Source: Candidatus Cloacimonadota bacterium (GTDB lineage Bacteria > Cloacimonadota > Cloacimonadia > Cloacimonadales > Cloacimonadaceae). Taken from it: DNA of 64,000 nucleotides. Positions 44,299 through 52,567 of the stretch are shown piece by piece (the first letter of the stretch is position 1; every line of letters begins with the position of its first letter). The stretch spans positions 29,668 to 93,667 of the forward strand of contig JAAYWB010000016.1 of assembly GCA_012516855.1 (NCBI GenBank), read 5' to 3'. The translations under genes and the position numbers were made by a program. A model generated the notes under the pieces. It saw only the letters and a program-made list of their open reading frames with translations, searched no databases and was not told the origin of the DNA.

Positions 44299-45231
44299 AT
44301 GAAAAGGGAAGCCAGACTCATCTTGGGCGGCGGCGCTGCCTACGGCTTGGCGCACATCGGCGCCATTGAGGCGATTTGCGAGGAATTTGACATCACCGGT
44401 ATAGTGGGGACCTCGATGGGCGCAATAGTCGGCGGGCTTTATGCCATGGGAAAAACCCCGCAGGAGATCCTGGCGCTGGCTCTTGACAGCAAAACCACGC
44501 TACTCTTCAATCCCGGCTGGGTGCCCTTTCAACCCCTAAAACTCTCTCTGGACCTGATCAAGAGCCTGCACAATAAGAAGAAGGTCATGGACCTCTTCGC
44601 CAAGTGGATAGGGCCGGTGAAAATCGAGGAACTGCTCCTGCCCTTTGTGGCTGTGGCCTACGACCTCAATCTGCGCAAGACCATCCTCATTGACAAAGGG
44701 TCCCTCACAAGCGCGCTGCGGGCCTCTTCGTCGCTGCCTTTGCTCTTTTCGCCCCACGAGATGCAAGGCCACCTCTTCGTGGATGGGGGTATCGAACATC
44801 CTTTGCCTGTGGCCTTCAAAGACCTCGTGCCGGGATCTTTCACCATCGCCGTCAATGTGCTGCCGCCGGTTTCGCAGGAGGCTGAAAAGATAGGCGTGAC
44901 TACCCCCTTGGTCAATAATGACCTCCGTACTCATGAGGTGGTAATCCAGTCCATTCTGCAAAACCAGGGCTTTGTGGCAATCCAGGCCATGCTGCATAAC
45001 CCTCCCGACCTCTTCATCGATGCCCACGATCCCCGTAAGAACATGTTCGATCTGGCCAATGTGAAAGATTTTTACGATTTTGGCTACCGCTCCGCCAAAG
45101 AAAGCCTGGCCGGTATGGCTGAACCAAAATTCATGGCCCATTTGCTCAACCGCTACCAAGGCTTGATCTCCCACCTGATGAAACGTGGCCATGTCACGGG
45201 TGAAACTCCCACCTCGCCGGAACCGGAATAA
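44299..45231 (+). CDS. Patatin-like phospholipase, RssA/YchK type
   Basis: About 310 aa. Patatin-fold serine hydrolase: the oxyanion GGGAAYGLAHIG, the nucleophile GTSMGAIVGG and the dyad Asp in FVDGGIEHPLP. No signal peptide, so it probably acts on the inner face of the membrane as a lysophospholipase or acyl hydrolase. The GGGAAYG variant (Ala for the usual Gly-Arg-Gly) is uncommon. An alternative start three codons earlier (44290) lies within the suggested -10 box. No operon partner. Confidence 0.88.
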   Translation: MKREARLILGGGAAYGLAHIGAIEAICEEFDITGIVGTSMGAIVGGLYAMGKTPQEILALALDSKTTLLFNPGWVPFQPLKLSLDLIKSLHNKKKVMDLFAKWIGPVKIEELLLPFVAVAYDLNLRKTILIDKGSLTSALRASSSLPLLFSPHEMQGHLFVDGGIEHPLPVAFKDLVPGSFTIAVNVLPPVSQEAEKIGVTTPLVNNDLRTHEVVIQSILQNQGFVAIQAMLHNPPDLFIDAHDPRKNMFDLANVKDFYDFGYRSAKESLAGMAEPKFMAHLLNRYQGLISHLMKRGHVTGETPTSPEPE

Positions 45232-45274
45232 TATACGCGACATTCAATAAAGAAGGCCTTTGCGTAATACAGAA

Positions 45275-45296
45275 TTGGCAGGCTTTTCACTGCCAA
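45275..45296 (+). other. Stem-loop in the leader region before purS
   Basis: TTGGCAG and CTGCCAA pair perfectly (7 bp) around an 8-base loop, 44 bases after the patatin stop and 128 bases before purS. No T-run follows. It may be a weak patatin terminator or part of a purS leader; I do not recognise a purine riboswitch. Confidence 0.35.
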
Positions 45297-45423
45297 AGAG
45301 GCTGGGTTGTGGAAGAAATATCGCGTTTCCGCGGCTTTGAGCCAAGCAGTTGCAAAAAATCCATTGACTAAAAATGGCTCCGCCAGAATGTGAATAACTG
45401 ATAAAAAGCCAAAGGTTAATAGA

Positions 45424-45693
45424 ATGATCTTAGCCAAAATACACGTCTTTCTCAAACCCAACGTGCTTGATCCGCAGGGAAAAGCGGTCACGAATACCCT
45501 GCATCAGCTGGGGTACTCCAGTGTGGATGAAACCCGCGTCAGCAAATACATCGAAATCAGTTTCAACCACTCGGATCCGGAGCTGGCGAAGCGGGAAACA
45601 GAGAAGATCTGCAGTGATCTGCTGGCCAATCCCAATACCGAACACTTCCATTTCACTCTGGAACAGCGGGAGGAAAACCAGCTTGAAAGTTAG
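45424..45693 (+). CDS. purS: Phosphoribosylformylglycinamidine synthase subunit PurS
   Basis: 89 aa. A small alpha/beta subunit that joins PurL and PurQ and helps channel ammonia in the fourth step of purine synthesis. The family pattern is clear: AKIHVFLKPNVLDPQGKAV, LHQLGYSSVDETRVSKYIEI and ICSDLLANPNTEHF. purQ overlaps its 3' end by 11 bases. purL is not in the window. Confidence 0.95.
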   Translation: MILAKIHVFLKPNVLDPQGKAVTNTLHQLGYSSVDETRVSKYIEISFNHSDPELAKRETEKICSDLLANPNTEHFHFTLEQREENQLES

Positions 45694-46378
45694 CGTGATA
45701 ACCTTCCCCGGTTCGAACTGTGATCATGATGCCCTGGAGGTTTTTGCCTCTCGGGGGCATGATGTCAGTTTGGTCTGGCACAAGGACCGTGACCTACAAC
45801 AACCTGATCTGGTAGTGCTTCCGGGTGGATTTTCCTATGGCGACTATCTCCGCGGCGGAGCGCTGGCCAGATTCTCACCCGTCGTGAACGAAGTGCTGGC
45901 GTATGCCCGGCGCGGCGGCTTGGTGCTGGGGATTTGCAATGGGTTCCAGATCCTCACAGAATGTGGCCTATTGCCTGGCACGCTGCTGATGAACAGCGGT
46001 TTGAACTTCATCTGCCGGCATCAACATGTGAGGGTGGAAAACTCCACCACTCCTTACACCGAAGGCATCCCCTCCGGCACAGTTCTGGACATGCCTATCG
46101 CCCATATAGACGGCAACTATTTCTGTGATGATCACGTTTACAACGAATTGCGGGACAACAACCATATAGTTTTTCGCTATTGCGATGCCTCGGGAAACAC
46201 TACTTTGGAAGCCAATCCCAACGGCTCCCGGGACAACATTGCCGGCATTTGCGATCCCTCCGGCCGGGTGTTGGGAATGATGCCCCATCCCGAACGTTCA
46301 GCCACAAAGTTTGTTACAAACCAGGATGGTAAAAGGTTTTTCGATGCGCTGGAACGCCATTTTGGGTTCTGTGGATAA
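45683..46378 (+). CDS. purQ: Phosphoribosylformylglycinamidine synthase subunit PurQ (glutaminase)
   Basis: 231 aa. Class I glutamine amidotransferase: nucleophile Cys in LGICNGFQIL, and the His-Glu pair in MMPHPERS. The N-terminus VSVITFPGSNCD is typical. I assign a TTG start at 45683 because the family N-terminus begins there (KVSVITF), GGGAGG stands 9 bases upstream, and no ATG fits. It overlaps purS by 11 bases. The open frame upstream of it is antiphase sequence over purS. Confidence 0.93.
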   Translation: MKVSVITFPGSNCDHDALEVFASRGHDVSLVWHKDRDLQQPDLVVLPGGFSYGDYLRGGALARFSPVVNEVLAYARRGGLVLGICNGFQILTECGLLPGTLLMNSGLNFICRHQHVRVENSTTPYTEGIPSGTVLDMPIAHIDGNYFCDDHVYNELRDNNHIVFRYCDASGNTTLEANPNGSRDNIAGICDPSGRVLGMMPHPERSATKFVTNQDGKRFFDALERHFGFCG

Positions 46379-47051
46379 ACTTTTGTTCCCGCCGGTGTGC
46401 CTGGCTTGCAACGAATCTGTGGATTCGGCAGCAGAGGTCCTCTGTTCCCAGTGCCGCGAGCGTTTGCAGCCAATTATGGAGAACTATTGTAACAAATGCG
46501 GGGCCCCGCTGGCAGACTACCGCTGCGAAGCCTGTTCCCACCTGGCCTTCAAGTTCGACTACGCGCGGGCTGCTTATGTTTTCAAAACTCCGGCGCAGGA
46601 ATTGGTGTATCACCTCAAATATAGCGACATCAGGTCTCCGGCTGTTTTTTTCAGTCAGGCCCTGATGTCCATTCCCGCTGCCAAACGTTTCCGGGGCAAT
46701 TTTGACCTTGTGACGGCTGTGCCTCTGCACAGGGTGCGCGAACGCGACCGGGGCTACAACCAGTCAGAACTTCTGGGCCGCGCCCTGGCCTTCGAACTTG
46801 GCATTCCATTTTCCCAACCTGTGATTCGCCGTCAAAACACCCGGAGCCAGACCAATTTGAGCCGCCAGGCACGTCTGGACAACCTTTCCGGAGCTTTCAC
46901 CCTGCGCCGCGGAGCGAATGTCGGTGGCCAAAGGATCATTGTGGTGGATGACGTTTTCACTACCGGCACCACAGTTAATGAAGTCTCGCAAGTGCTAAAA
47001 GCGGGCGGCGCTTCCCGGGTGGCTGTTCTCACTGCCACAAGGGCTGTGTGA
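46344..47051 (+). CDS. comF: ComF family phosphoribosyltransferase-like protein
   Basis: About 235 aa. The N-terminus has a double zinc ribbon (CLACNESVD ... CSQCRERL ... CNKCGAPLADYRCEAC), followed by the phosphoribosyltransferase fold with AVPLHRVRERDRGYNQSELL and the PRPP loop VVDDVFTTGTTVNEV. ComF proteins act in DNA uptake; in non-competent bacteria the role is uncertain. Starts are ambiguous: ATG at 46344 (35-base overlap with purQ, AAAAGG 7 bases upstream), or GTG at 46371 (8-base overlap). Confidence 0.9.
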   Translation: MRWNAILGSVDKLLFPPVCLACNESVDSAAEVLCSQCRERLQPIMENYCNKCGAPLADYRCEACSHLAFKFDYARAAYVFKTPAQELVYHLKYSDIRSPAVFFSQALMSIPAAKRFRGNFDLVTAVPLHRVRERDRGYNQSELLGRALAFELGIPFSQPVIRRQNTRSQTNLSRQARLDNLSGAFTLRRGANVGGQRIIVVDDVFTTGTTVNEVSQVLKAGGASRVAVLTATRAV

Positions 47052-47052
47052 C

Positions 47053-47454
47053 ATGAAAAAAGAGTATCAGGAAATCAAGACCACGCTCACTTCCGATGAA
47101 GCGAACCAGATGATTGAAAAGGTGGCGCGCTTCTTTGTGGAAAAGCAGATGGGCTCGGCTGGAATTCTGCTGCTGGAATCCTTGCATCCCCTGCACGGCA
47201 TCGCCAGCCAGGCTATGTTTTTCATTTTGCCCTTTGCTGAAATGGTCTTCGATTCGGAGAAATATCAGCATTTCGCCCTGATGATCCAGGAAGAAGTTCA
47301 CCTCAAACGCCTGATCAAACGTATCGACGAGCTGGACGAAGAGCTCAACCGCGAACGCCGGGCCGAGGCAAAACTTCGCCGCCAGCGTCGTAAAAACCAG
47401 TACCGGGCGGCCATCCGAAAACTTTTCAAAAAAGACGATAAATCAGCTGAATAA
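47053..47454 (+). CDS. Conserved-looking hypothetical protein between comF and mutL
   Basis: 133 aa, no signal peptide. The first 80 residues are helical with a hydrophobic core (SAGILLLESLHPLHGIASQAMFFILPFAEMV), too short and too charged at the ends for a sure membrane segment. The C-terminal 45 residues are a strongly basic helix (KRIDELDEELNRERRAEAKLRRQRRKNQYRA). I do not recognise the family. It starts 1 base after comF and ends 11 bases before mutL, so it is in the same operon. Confidence 0.7.
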   Translation: MKKEYQEIKTTLTSDEANQMIEKVARFFVEKQMGSAGILLLESLHPLHGIASQAMFFILPFAEMVFDSEKYQHFALMIQEEVHLKRLIKRIDELDEELNRERRAEAKLRRQRRKNQYRAAIRKLFKKDDKSAE

Positions 47455-47465
47455 GCGGAGGTATA

Positions 47466-49328
47466 ATGCAATACGACGAAAAACGCCTGACCCGGATCGT
47501 GGCCACGGACTGCGGCAGCACGACCACCAAGGCAATTTTGATCGAATGGGTGGACGGCGAATATCGCCAAACCATCCGCGGCGAGGCACCCACAACTGTG
47601 GAGGCCCCGCTCAACGACGTTACAAAGGGCGTGATCAACGCCACTCAGGAATTGGAAGAGCTGGCCCGGCTCAAGTATAACAACCCCAATATCCGCTTCA
47701 TGGAAAACGGTGAATTCGTGATTCCGCGAAAAGGCGACGTGGGCGTGGACGCCTATGTTTCCACCTCCTCGGCCGGCGGTGGACTGCAGATGATGGTCAC
47801 CGGCGTGGTGGCATCCATGACAGGTGAAAGCGCCGAGCGAGCCGCCCTTGGCGCGGGCGCCATTGTTATGGACCTCATCGCCAGCAACGACAAACGCATG
47901 AACCACGAAAAGATTGAACGCATCCGCGAATTGCGTCCGGACATGATTCTCATGGCCGGGGGCGAGGACGGCGGCACTGTGAAGCACGTGGTGGAGATGG
48001 CGGAGCTCGTCAGCGGAGCTGATCCCAAGCCCCGTCTGGGTGCCGGTTACAAGCTGCCGGTGATATATGCCGGCAACAAGGAAGCCCAGCAGCACATCAA
48101 GGATTCCCTGGCCGACAAGGTTGACCTCATCGTCACCGATAACATCCGCCCAAAACTGGAAACCGAGAACCTCGGCCCCGCCCGAGACAAGATCCACGAC
48201 CTTTTCATGGAGCACGTGATGAAACAGGCCCCGGGCTACAACAAGCTGATGGCTTGGTGCCAAGGCCCTGATCACGAAAGCGTTCCCATCATGCCCACCC
48301 CTGCGGCGGTTGGCAGCATCATGCAGGCTATCGCCAAAGAGGAAAACATTGAGGTGGTGGGTGTTGATATCGGCGGTGCCACCACGGACGTCTTTTCCGT
48401 CTTCACGGAGGATTTTATCTTCAACCGCACCGTGAGCGCCAACCTCGGCATGAGCTACAGCATATCAAACGTTCTGGCTTCCGCAGGCTTGGACAACATC
48501 ATGCGCTGGGTTCCTCTGGACATAGATGAGAACTATCTGCGCAACATGATCAAGAACAAGATGATCCGGCCCACCACGATTCCCTCCCTGCTGGAGGAAC
48601 TCGTTTTGGAACAGGCCATCGCGATCGAAGCTCTGCGCCTGGCTTTCGAGCAGCACAAAGAATTTGCCAGCAGCCTCAAAGGCATGCAGCGCCAGCGCGA
48701 CATCTCCGAAGCCTTCAGCCAGTCAACTTCCGGCGCCACAATCGTGAACATGATGACCCTTGACCTCCTCGTGGGCAGCGGTGGTGTGCTTTCCCACGCT
48801 CCGCGCAGACATCAGACCGTGATGCTGCTCATCAACGCTTTCCTGCCGGAGGGCGTAACCCGCCTGGCGGTGGACAGCATCTTCATGATGCCGCATCTGG
48901 GCGTGCTCTCCGAGATCAGCACCAAAGCGGCCACCGAGGTGTTCCGCAAGGATTGCATGGTCTATCTGGGCTCCTGCGTGGCCCCGGTGGGCAAGAGCAA
49001 GGTGGGAAAACCCGCTCTCCACGCCAGACTCGAGCTTCCCGACGGCAAGACATGGGTTGAGGATATTCCTTTCGGCGAAGTCAGATTGATCCCCTGCGGC
49101 GTGGGCGAAGTGGCCAAAGCCACACTGAGAACCCACGGCGGCCTCGTCCTCGACGAGCACAAAAGCAAGGAACTCACAATCGATCTGCACGGCGGCATCG
49201 TCGGCATCGTTCTGGACACCCGCGGACGCCAGCCTTTCGTGATTCCCACCGACCGCGCCGAACGCATCGCCACCCTGAAGAAGTGGATGACCGATTTCAA
49301 GGCCTATCCTGATAAGATACTGAAGTAG
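47466..49328 (+). CDS. MutL family protein (GlmL; actin-fold reactivase-like ATPase)
   Basis: 620 aa. ASKHA-fold ATPase of the glutamate mutase MutL family: phosphate-1 loop ATDCGSTTTKAIL, a second nucleotide motif VVGVDIGGATTDVFSV and GVLSHAPRR near the C-terminus. MutL-family genes accompany adenosylcobalamin-dependent mutases and aminomutases and probably assist cofactor exchange or assembly. No mutase subunit is encoded in the window. A 376-aa partner follows 9 bases on. Shine-Dalgarno GGAGG at 5 bases. The DNA mismatch-repair MutL is unrelated. Confidence 0.9.
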   Translation: MQYDEKRLTRIVATDCGSTTTKAILIEWVDGEYRQTIRGEAPTTVEAPLNDVTKGVINATQELEELARLKYNNPNIRFMENGEFVIPRKGDVGVDAYVSTSSAGGGLQMMVTGVVASMTGESAERAALGAGAIVMDLIASNDKRMNHEKIERIRELRPDMILMAGGEDGGTVKHVVEMAELVSGADPKPRLGAGYKLPVIYAGNKEAQQHIKDSLADKVDLIVTDNIRPKLETENLGPARDKIHDLFMEHVMKQAPGYNKLMAWCQGPDHESVPIMPTPAAVGSIMQAIAKEENIEVVGVDIGGATTDVFSVFTEDFIFNRTVSANLGMSYSISNVLASAGLDNIMRWVPLDIDENYLRNMIKNKMIRPTTIPSLLEELVLEQAIAIEALRLAFEQHKEFASSLKGMQRQRDISEAFSQSTSGATIVNMMTLDLLVGSGGVLSHAPRRHQTVMLLINAFLPEGVTRLAVDSIFMMPHLGVLSEISTKAATEVFRKDCMVYLGSCVAPVGKSKVGKPALHARLELPDGKTWVEDIPFGEVRLIPCGVGEVAKATLRTHGGLVLDEHKSKELTIDLHGGIVGIVLDTRGRQPFVIPTDRAERIATLKKWMTDFKAYPDKILK

Positions 49329-49337
49329 GAGGAAAGA

Positions 49338-50468
49338 ATGGGACAAGCATACTCTGCCGGACTCACAGTAACTGACAACATAATTCTGAGAAAAGAACGT
49401 ATCCTGCCCCTGAAGGGCCAGGTGCTTGTGAAAAAGGGCGATCACGTAAAAGCCGAGACCGTGGTGGCGGAAACCCTGCTTCCTGGCAAGGTGGTGCCTT
49501 TCAACCTGGCCAACAAACTTGGCGTCACGCCCGCCCAACTGATGAATTTCATCAAGATCGAAGCCGGGCAGCAAATCGACACTAACACCGTTTTGGCAGA
49601 AACCAAAGGCCTCTTTGGCACCGGGCTGTTCAAAAACGATGTCCGCTCACCCGTGAAGGGAGAGGTGGAAAGCATCTCCTCGGTCACCGGACAGGTCTTG
49701 CTTCGAGAACCGCGCATCCCCGTGCAGGTGAAAGCCTTCATCGACGGCGTGGTAACCGACGTGATGCCAGAGGAAGGCGTCATCATCGAAAACAAGAGCG
49801 CCTACATCCAGGGCATCTTTGGAATCGGTGGCGAAACCATCGGCGAGATCATGGTCATTGCCAAATCCCCGGATGCCGAGGTCACAACGGCTGAAATCAC
49901 CGAAGCCTGCGCCGGCAAGATCATCGTCACCGGCTCCTTCGTGTCTTTCGATGTGATCGAAGCCGCCCGCAAACACGGAGCCAAAGCCATCATCACAGGC
50001 GGAATCGATGACCAGGACATCAAGAAACTCCTGGGCTACGATATCGGCGTGGCCATCACCGGACACGAAAATATCGGCATCACCATCGTGGTCACGGAAG
50101 GCTTTGGCAAGATAACCATGGCCCGCAAGACCTTTGAACTGCTGAACAGATTCAACGGCAAAAAGACCTCCATCCACGGCCGCACCCAGATCCGCGCCGG
50201 CGTTATCCGCCCCGAGATAATCGTGCCGCTGCCCTTCGACGAAACTGAACTGGTGGTGAAAGAAAGCTCCATGCCAGTGCTTGAGCCGGGAACGCTCATC
50301 CGCGTGATCCGCCAACCGAATTTTGGCAAGATCGCCAAGGTCACCGGTCTACCGGAAGAGCTTACAAAAGTGGAATCCGAGACCCTCGTCCGTGTGCTGG
50401 AAGCCCAGTTCGAGGACGGAAGCAAGATGATCCTGCCCCGCGCCAACGTGGAAGTGATCGAAACCTGA
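49338..50468 (+). CDS. MutL-associated protein with barrel-sandwich (lipoyl-like) domains
   Basis: 376 aa, cytosolic. Residues 20-150 show repeated beta-hairpins of the biotinyl/lipoyl or RnfC barrel-sandwich type (LPLKGQVLVKKGDHVKAETVVAET, VRSPVKGEVESISSVTGQVLL), without a lipoylated or biotinylated Lys. The middle part contains a Rossmann-like segment (GKIIVTGSFVSFDVIEAARKHGAKAIITGGI), and the C-terminus has a KOW-like beta barrel (IRVIRQPNFGKIAKV, MILPRANVEVIET). I cannot assign a function. It is co-transcribed with mutL and followed by a terminator, so the two proteins probably act together. Confidence 0.75.
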   Translation: MGQAYSAGLTVTDNIILRKERILPLKGQVLVKKGDHVKAETVVAETLLPGKVVPFNLANKLGVTPAQLMNFIKIEAGQQIDTNTVLAETKGLFGTGLFKNDVRSPVKGEVESISSVTGQVLLREPRIPVQVKAFIDGVVTDVMPEEGVIIENKSAYIQGIFGIGGETIGEIMVIAKSPDAEVTTAEITEACAGKIIVTGSFVSFDVIEAARKHGAKAIITGGIDDQDIKKLLGYDIGVAITGHENIGITIVVTEGFGKITMARKTFELLNRFNGKKTSIHGRTQIRAGVIRPEIIVPLPFDETELVVKESSMPVLEPGTLIRVIRQPNFGKIAKVTGLPEELTKVESETLVRVLEAQFEDGSKMILPRANVEVIET

Positions 50469-50495
50469 ACCCTGAATTAACCTTCAATGTGATAC

Positions 50496-50520
50496 AGGCG
50501 GTCTTCGGACCGCCTTTTTT
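50496..50520 (+). terminator. Intrinsic terminator of the purS-mutL operon
   Basis: GGCGGTC-TTCG-GACCGCC, a 7-bp stem with a UUCG tetraloop, followed by six T, 28 bases after the last stop. Confidence 0.97.
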
Positions 50521-50664
50521 CGAAGCTGGAAAACCCCGCTGCATTATCTGGGGTGAATCAATGCCTTTGCCGGACAGGCGGAACTCACGAAGTTTCGAGC
50601 CAACATCCTGTTGTGGCGTGGGATGACCTTGCATTCCTCATGAAGGCGGTCAAGTTCCCCACAA

Positions 50665-50750
50665 AGTTGCCTCCCGCACAATGCCCGCATTGAATGCGGG
50701 CATAATGCGGGGAGAATATGAGAGCCGCACCCTGAGGGGCTAAGCAGGGA
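50665..50750 (+). repeat. Dispersed intergenic hairpin repeat, copy E (core only)
   Basis: It keeps the palindromic core, CTCCCGCACAATGCCCGCATT opposite AATGCGGGCATAATGCGGGGAG, and a weak GGGGCTAAG right flank, but the outer blocks seen in B, C and D are absent. It lies in the 359-base gap between the mutL-side terminator and the D-2-hydroxyacid dehydrogenase. Confidence 0.6.
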
Positions 50751-50827
50751 AGCAGGCTAAAAAGAGGGCAAGCCGGACATTGGCCCGATTAATGGCAGGG
50801 CAGGTATCAGGCGGGAAAATCGGGATT

Positions 50828-51784
50828 TCAGTTGACCCGCGCGGGCGGTTCCGTTCCCTGGATCACGGCGATGGCATTCTCCGCGGCCATGAGGGCCATT
50901 TTGGTGCGGGTTTCGATGGAGGCGGAGCCGATGTGCGGCAACAGGACAGCGTTTTCCAACTCGAGAAGCTCAGCCGGGATTTCCGGCTCATTCTCAAACA
51001 CGTCCAGCCCGGCGGCGGCGATCTTTTTATCCTGCAACGCCTTGATCAGCGCTTCCTCATCCACGATCGGGCCCCGGGCAGTGTTTATCAGCACGGCTGT
51101 CGGCCGCATCAGGGAGAGCAGTTCCACGTTGACAAGATGATGGGTGTCGGGGGTTAGGGGGACGTGGATGCTGATGAAATCGGAGCTGGAGCAGAGGTGG
51201 CGGAGGTCAGCGCGCTCGTATTTGTCGGAAACAGTTTTGGGATCGACCTGGGGATCGAACCAGAGCACCTTCATCCCGAAACCTTCGGCGCGGCGGGCCA
51301 CGGCGCTGCCGATGCGGCCCATGCCGATGATGCCAAGGGTTTTGGAAAAAACGTCCACTCCCAGCATCAGCAATGGTTCCCAGCCTTCGAAACGGCCTGA
51401 GCGGGCATAGTTGTCAGCCTCCACCATGCGTCTGGCGCAGGCGAGCAGCAGCGCCCAAGTGAGGTCGGCGGTGGTTTCTGTGAGCACGCCGGGGGTGTTG
51501 CAGACAGCTATGTTCCTGCTATTGGCGTATTCCAGGTCGATGTTGTTGAAGCCAACGGCAAGATTGGATACGCATATCAGCCGCGGGGCAGCCTCCAGCA
51601 GTTCTTTGTCAATGCTGTCCGTTAGCAGGCAAAGCAGGGCATCCATGTCCTTTACAGCCTCCATAAGCTGCTGTCTGCCAATGGCTTTGTCGTTCGCGTG
51701 GATGCTGATGTCAAAAACTTCCGCGAGCCTGTCCAGAGCAGGCTGGGGGATATTGCGGGTTATGAAAATCTTGGGTTTGGGCAT
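50828..51784 (-). CDS. D-2-hydroxyacid dehydrogenase (glyoxylate/hydroxypyruvate reductase-like)
   Basis: 318 aa. NAD(P)-dependent dehydrogenase of the GyaR/GhrB type. Visible are the substrate loop NLAVGFNNID, the dinucleotide motif GIIGMGRIGSAVA, the catalytic Arg in NTARGPIVDE, Glu in DVFENEP and His in LLPHIGSAS. It reduces glyoxylate, hydroxypyruvate or a related 2-oxoacid; the exact substrate is open. It starts 9 bases after batE on the same strand and could ride on the Bat transcript. Confidence 0.92.
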   Translation of the reverse strand: MPKPKIFITRNIPQPALDRLAEVFDISIHANDKAIGRQQLMEAVKDMDALLCLLTDSIDKELLEAAPRLICVSNLAVGFNNIDLEYANSRNIAVCNTPGVLTETTADLTWALLLACARRMVEADNYARSGRFEGWEPLLMLGVDVFSKTLGIIGMGRIGSAVARRAEGFGMKVLWFDPQVDPKTVSDKYERADLRHLCSSSDFISIHVPLTPDTHHLVNVELLSLMRPTAVLINTARGPIVDEEALIKALQDKKIAAAGLDVFENEPEIPAELLELENAVLLPHIGSASIETRTKMALMAAENAIAVIQGTEPPARVN

Positions 51785-51793
51785 GGCTATCTC

Positions 51794-52567
51794 CTATAGT
51801 TTTTGGTTTGGGACCACCGGTTCAATGGCCTGTCTGTCAATCCAGCCGCTAAGGCCGTCCGGTAGAACAACTTGCATCTGGGTTCCCGAGGCAGACTTTA
51901 TCGTTACAGTAGTGGCGGGCACTAATTCCTTCAGCATTCTGCCCGAGCCCGGGCTAGTCCGCAGTTCCGCAGGCCTTAAAACCACCGCTTTGGGGTTATG
52001 CAGCCAACGGTGGTGCTTCACCGCGAGGGCGCCGCTGAAAAAGAGCAGAAGAATCCCGAAGGTAAGCACCAAAAGAACCGGAAGGCCGCGCTCCCGTTCC
52101 GGTGGGTAGTGGAAAAGCAAATGCAGGCTGAGCGTGGTGAGCAGGGCGAGGACCAGGACCATGACAGCCAGCCGGTTGAGGGAAAAGTAGGCGTAAACAT
52201 TCAGGAAAATCTGCACCAGATATGGCTGACGCGGCTCCTGGGGCAGGTTTGGATTAAGCGCGTGGATGTAAACGAGGTTTTCCCGGGCCTGGGGATGGGA
52301 GGAATCTATGTTCAGGGCGCGTAGGAAGTTGAGCACGGCCTGGCCCTCGTTGCCCAGGTGGTGGTGACAGACACCCAGATCATAATACAGATCGGCGTTT
52401 CGGATGCCTTTTTCCACGAGTGGGGCCAGCCTGTCAAGAGTGGCCTTGTAATCATTGTGGGAAACCCGGAGGGAATCGCCCGGAAGCATAAACTGCTGTT
52501 CCGGTTGGCCTTGCGCTGCCAGAAACACGCAGACGGACAGCATCAGCAGGGTAAGGATTTTCTTCAT
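51794..52567 (-). CDS. batE: BatE-like TPR/SH3 protein
   Basis: 257 aa. A signal peptide (MKKILTLLMLSVCVFLAAQ), a short TPR (DLYYDLGVCHHHLGNEGQAVLNFLRALNI), two membrane helices (LAVMVLVLALLTTLSLHLLF and VLLVLTFGILLLFFSGAL) and a C-terminal SH3-type barrel (RTSPGSGRMLKELVPATTV). This matches BatE of the Bacteroides aerotolerance operon. Its ATG overlaps the batD stop as ATGA. Confidence 0.85.
   Translation of the reverse strand: MKKILTLLMLSVCVFLAAQGQPEQQFMLPGDSLRVSHNDYKATLDRLAPLVEKGIRNADLYYDLGVCHHHLGNEGQAVLNFLRALNIDSSHPQARENLVYIHALNPNLPQEPRQPYLVQIFLNVYAYFSLNRLAVMVLVLALLTTLSLHLLFHYPPERERGLPVLLVLTFGILLLFFSGALAVKHHRWLHNPKAVVLRPAELRTSPGSGRMLKELVPATTVTIKSASGTQMQVVLPDGLSGWIDRQAIEPVVPNQKL

Noticed and set aside
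45467..45682. Extended purQ frame overlapping all of purS
   Set aside because: Basic, Ser/Thr/Arg-rich translation without PurQ similarity; the TTG with GGGAGG marks the start.
47298..48275. 325-codon open frame antisense to mutL
   Set aside because: Opposite the conserved ATPase motifs of mutL; no start signal.
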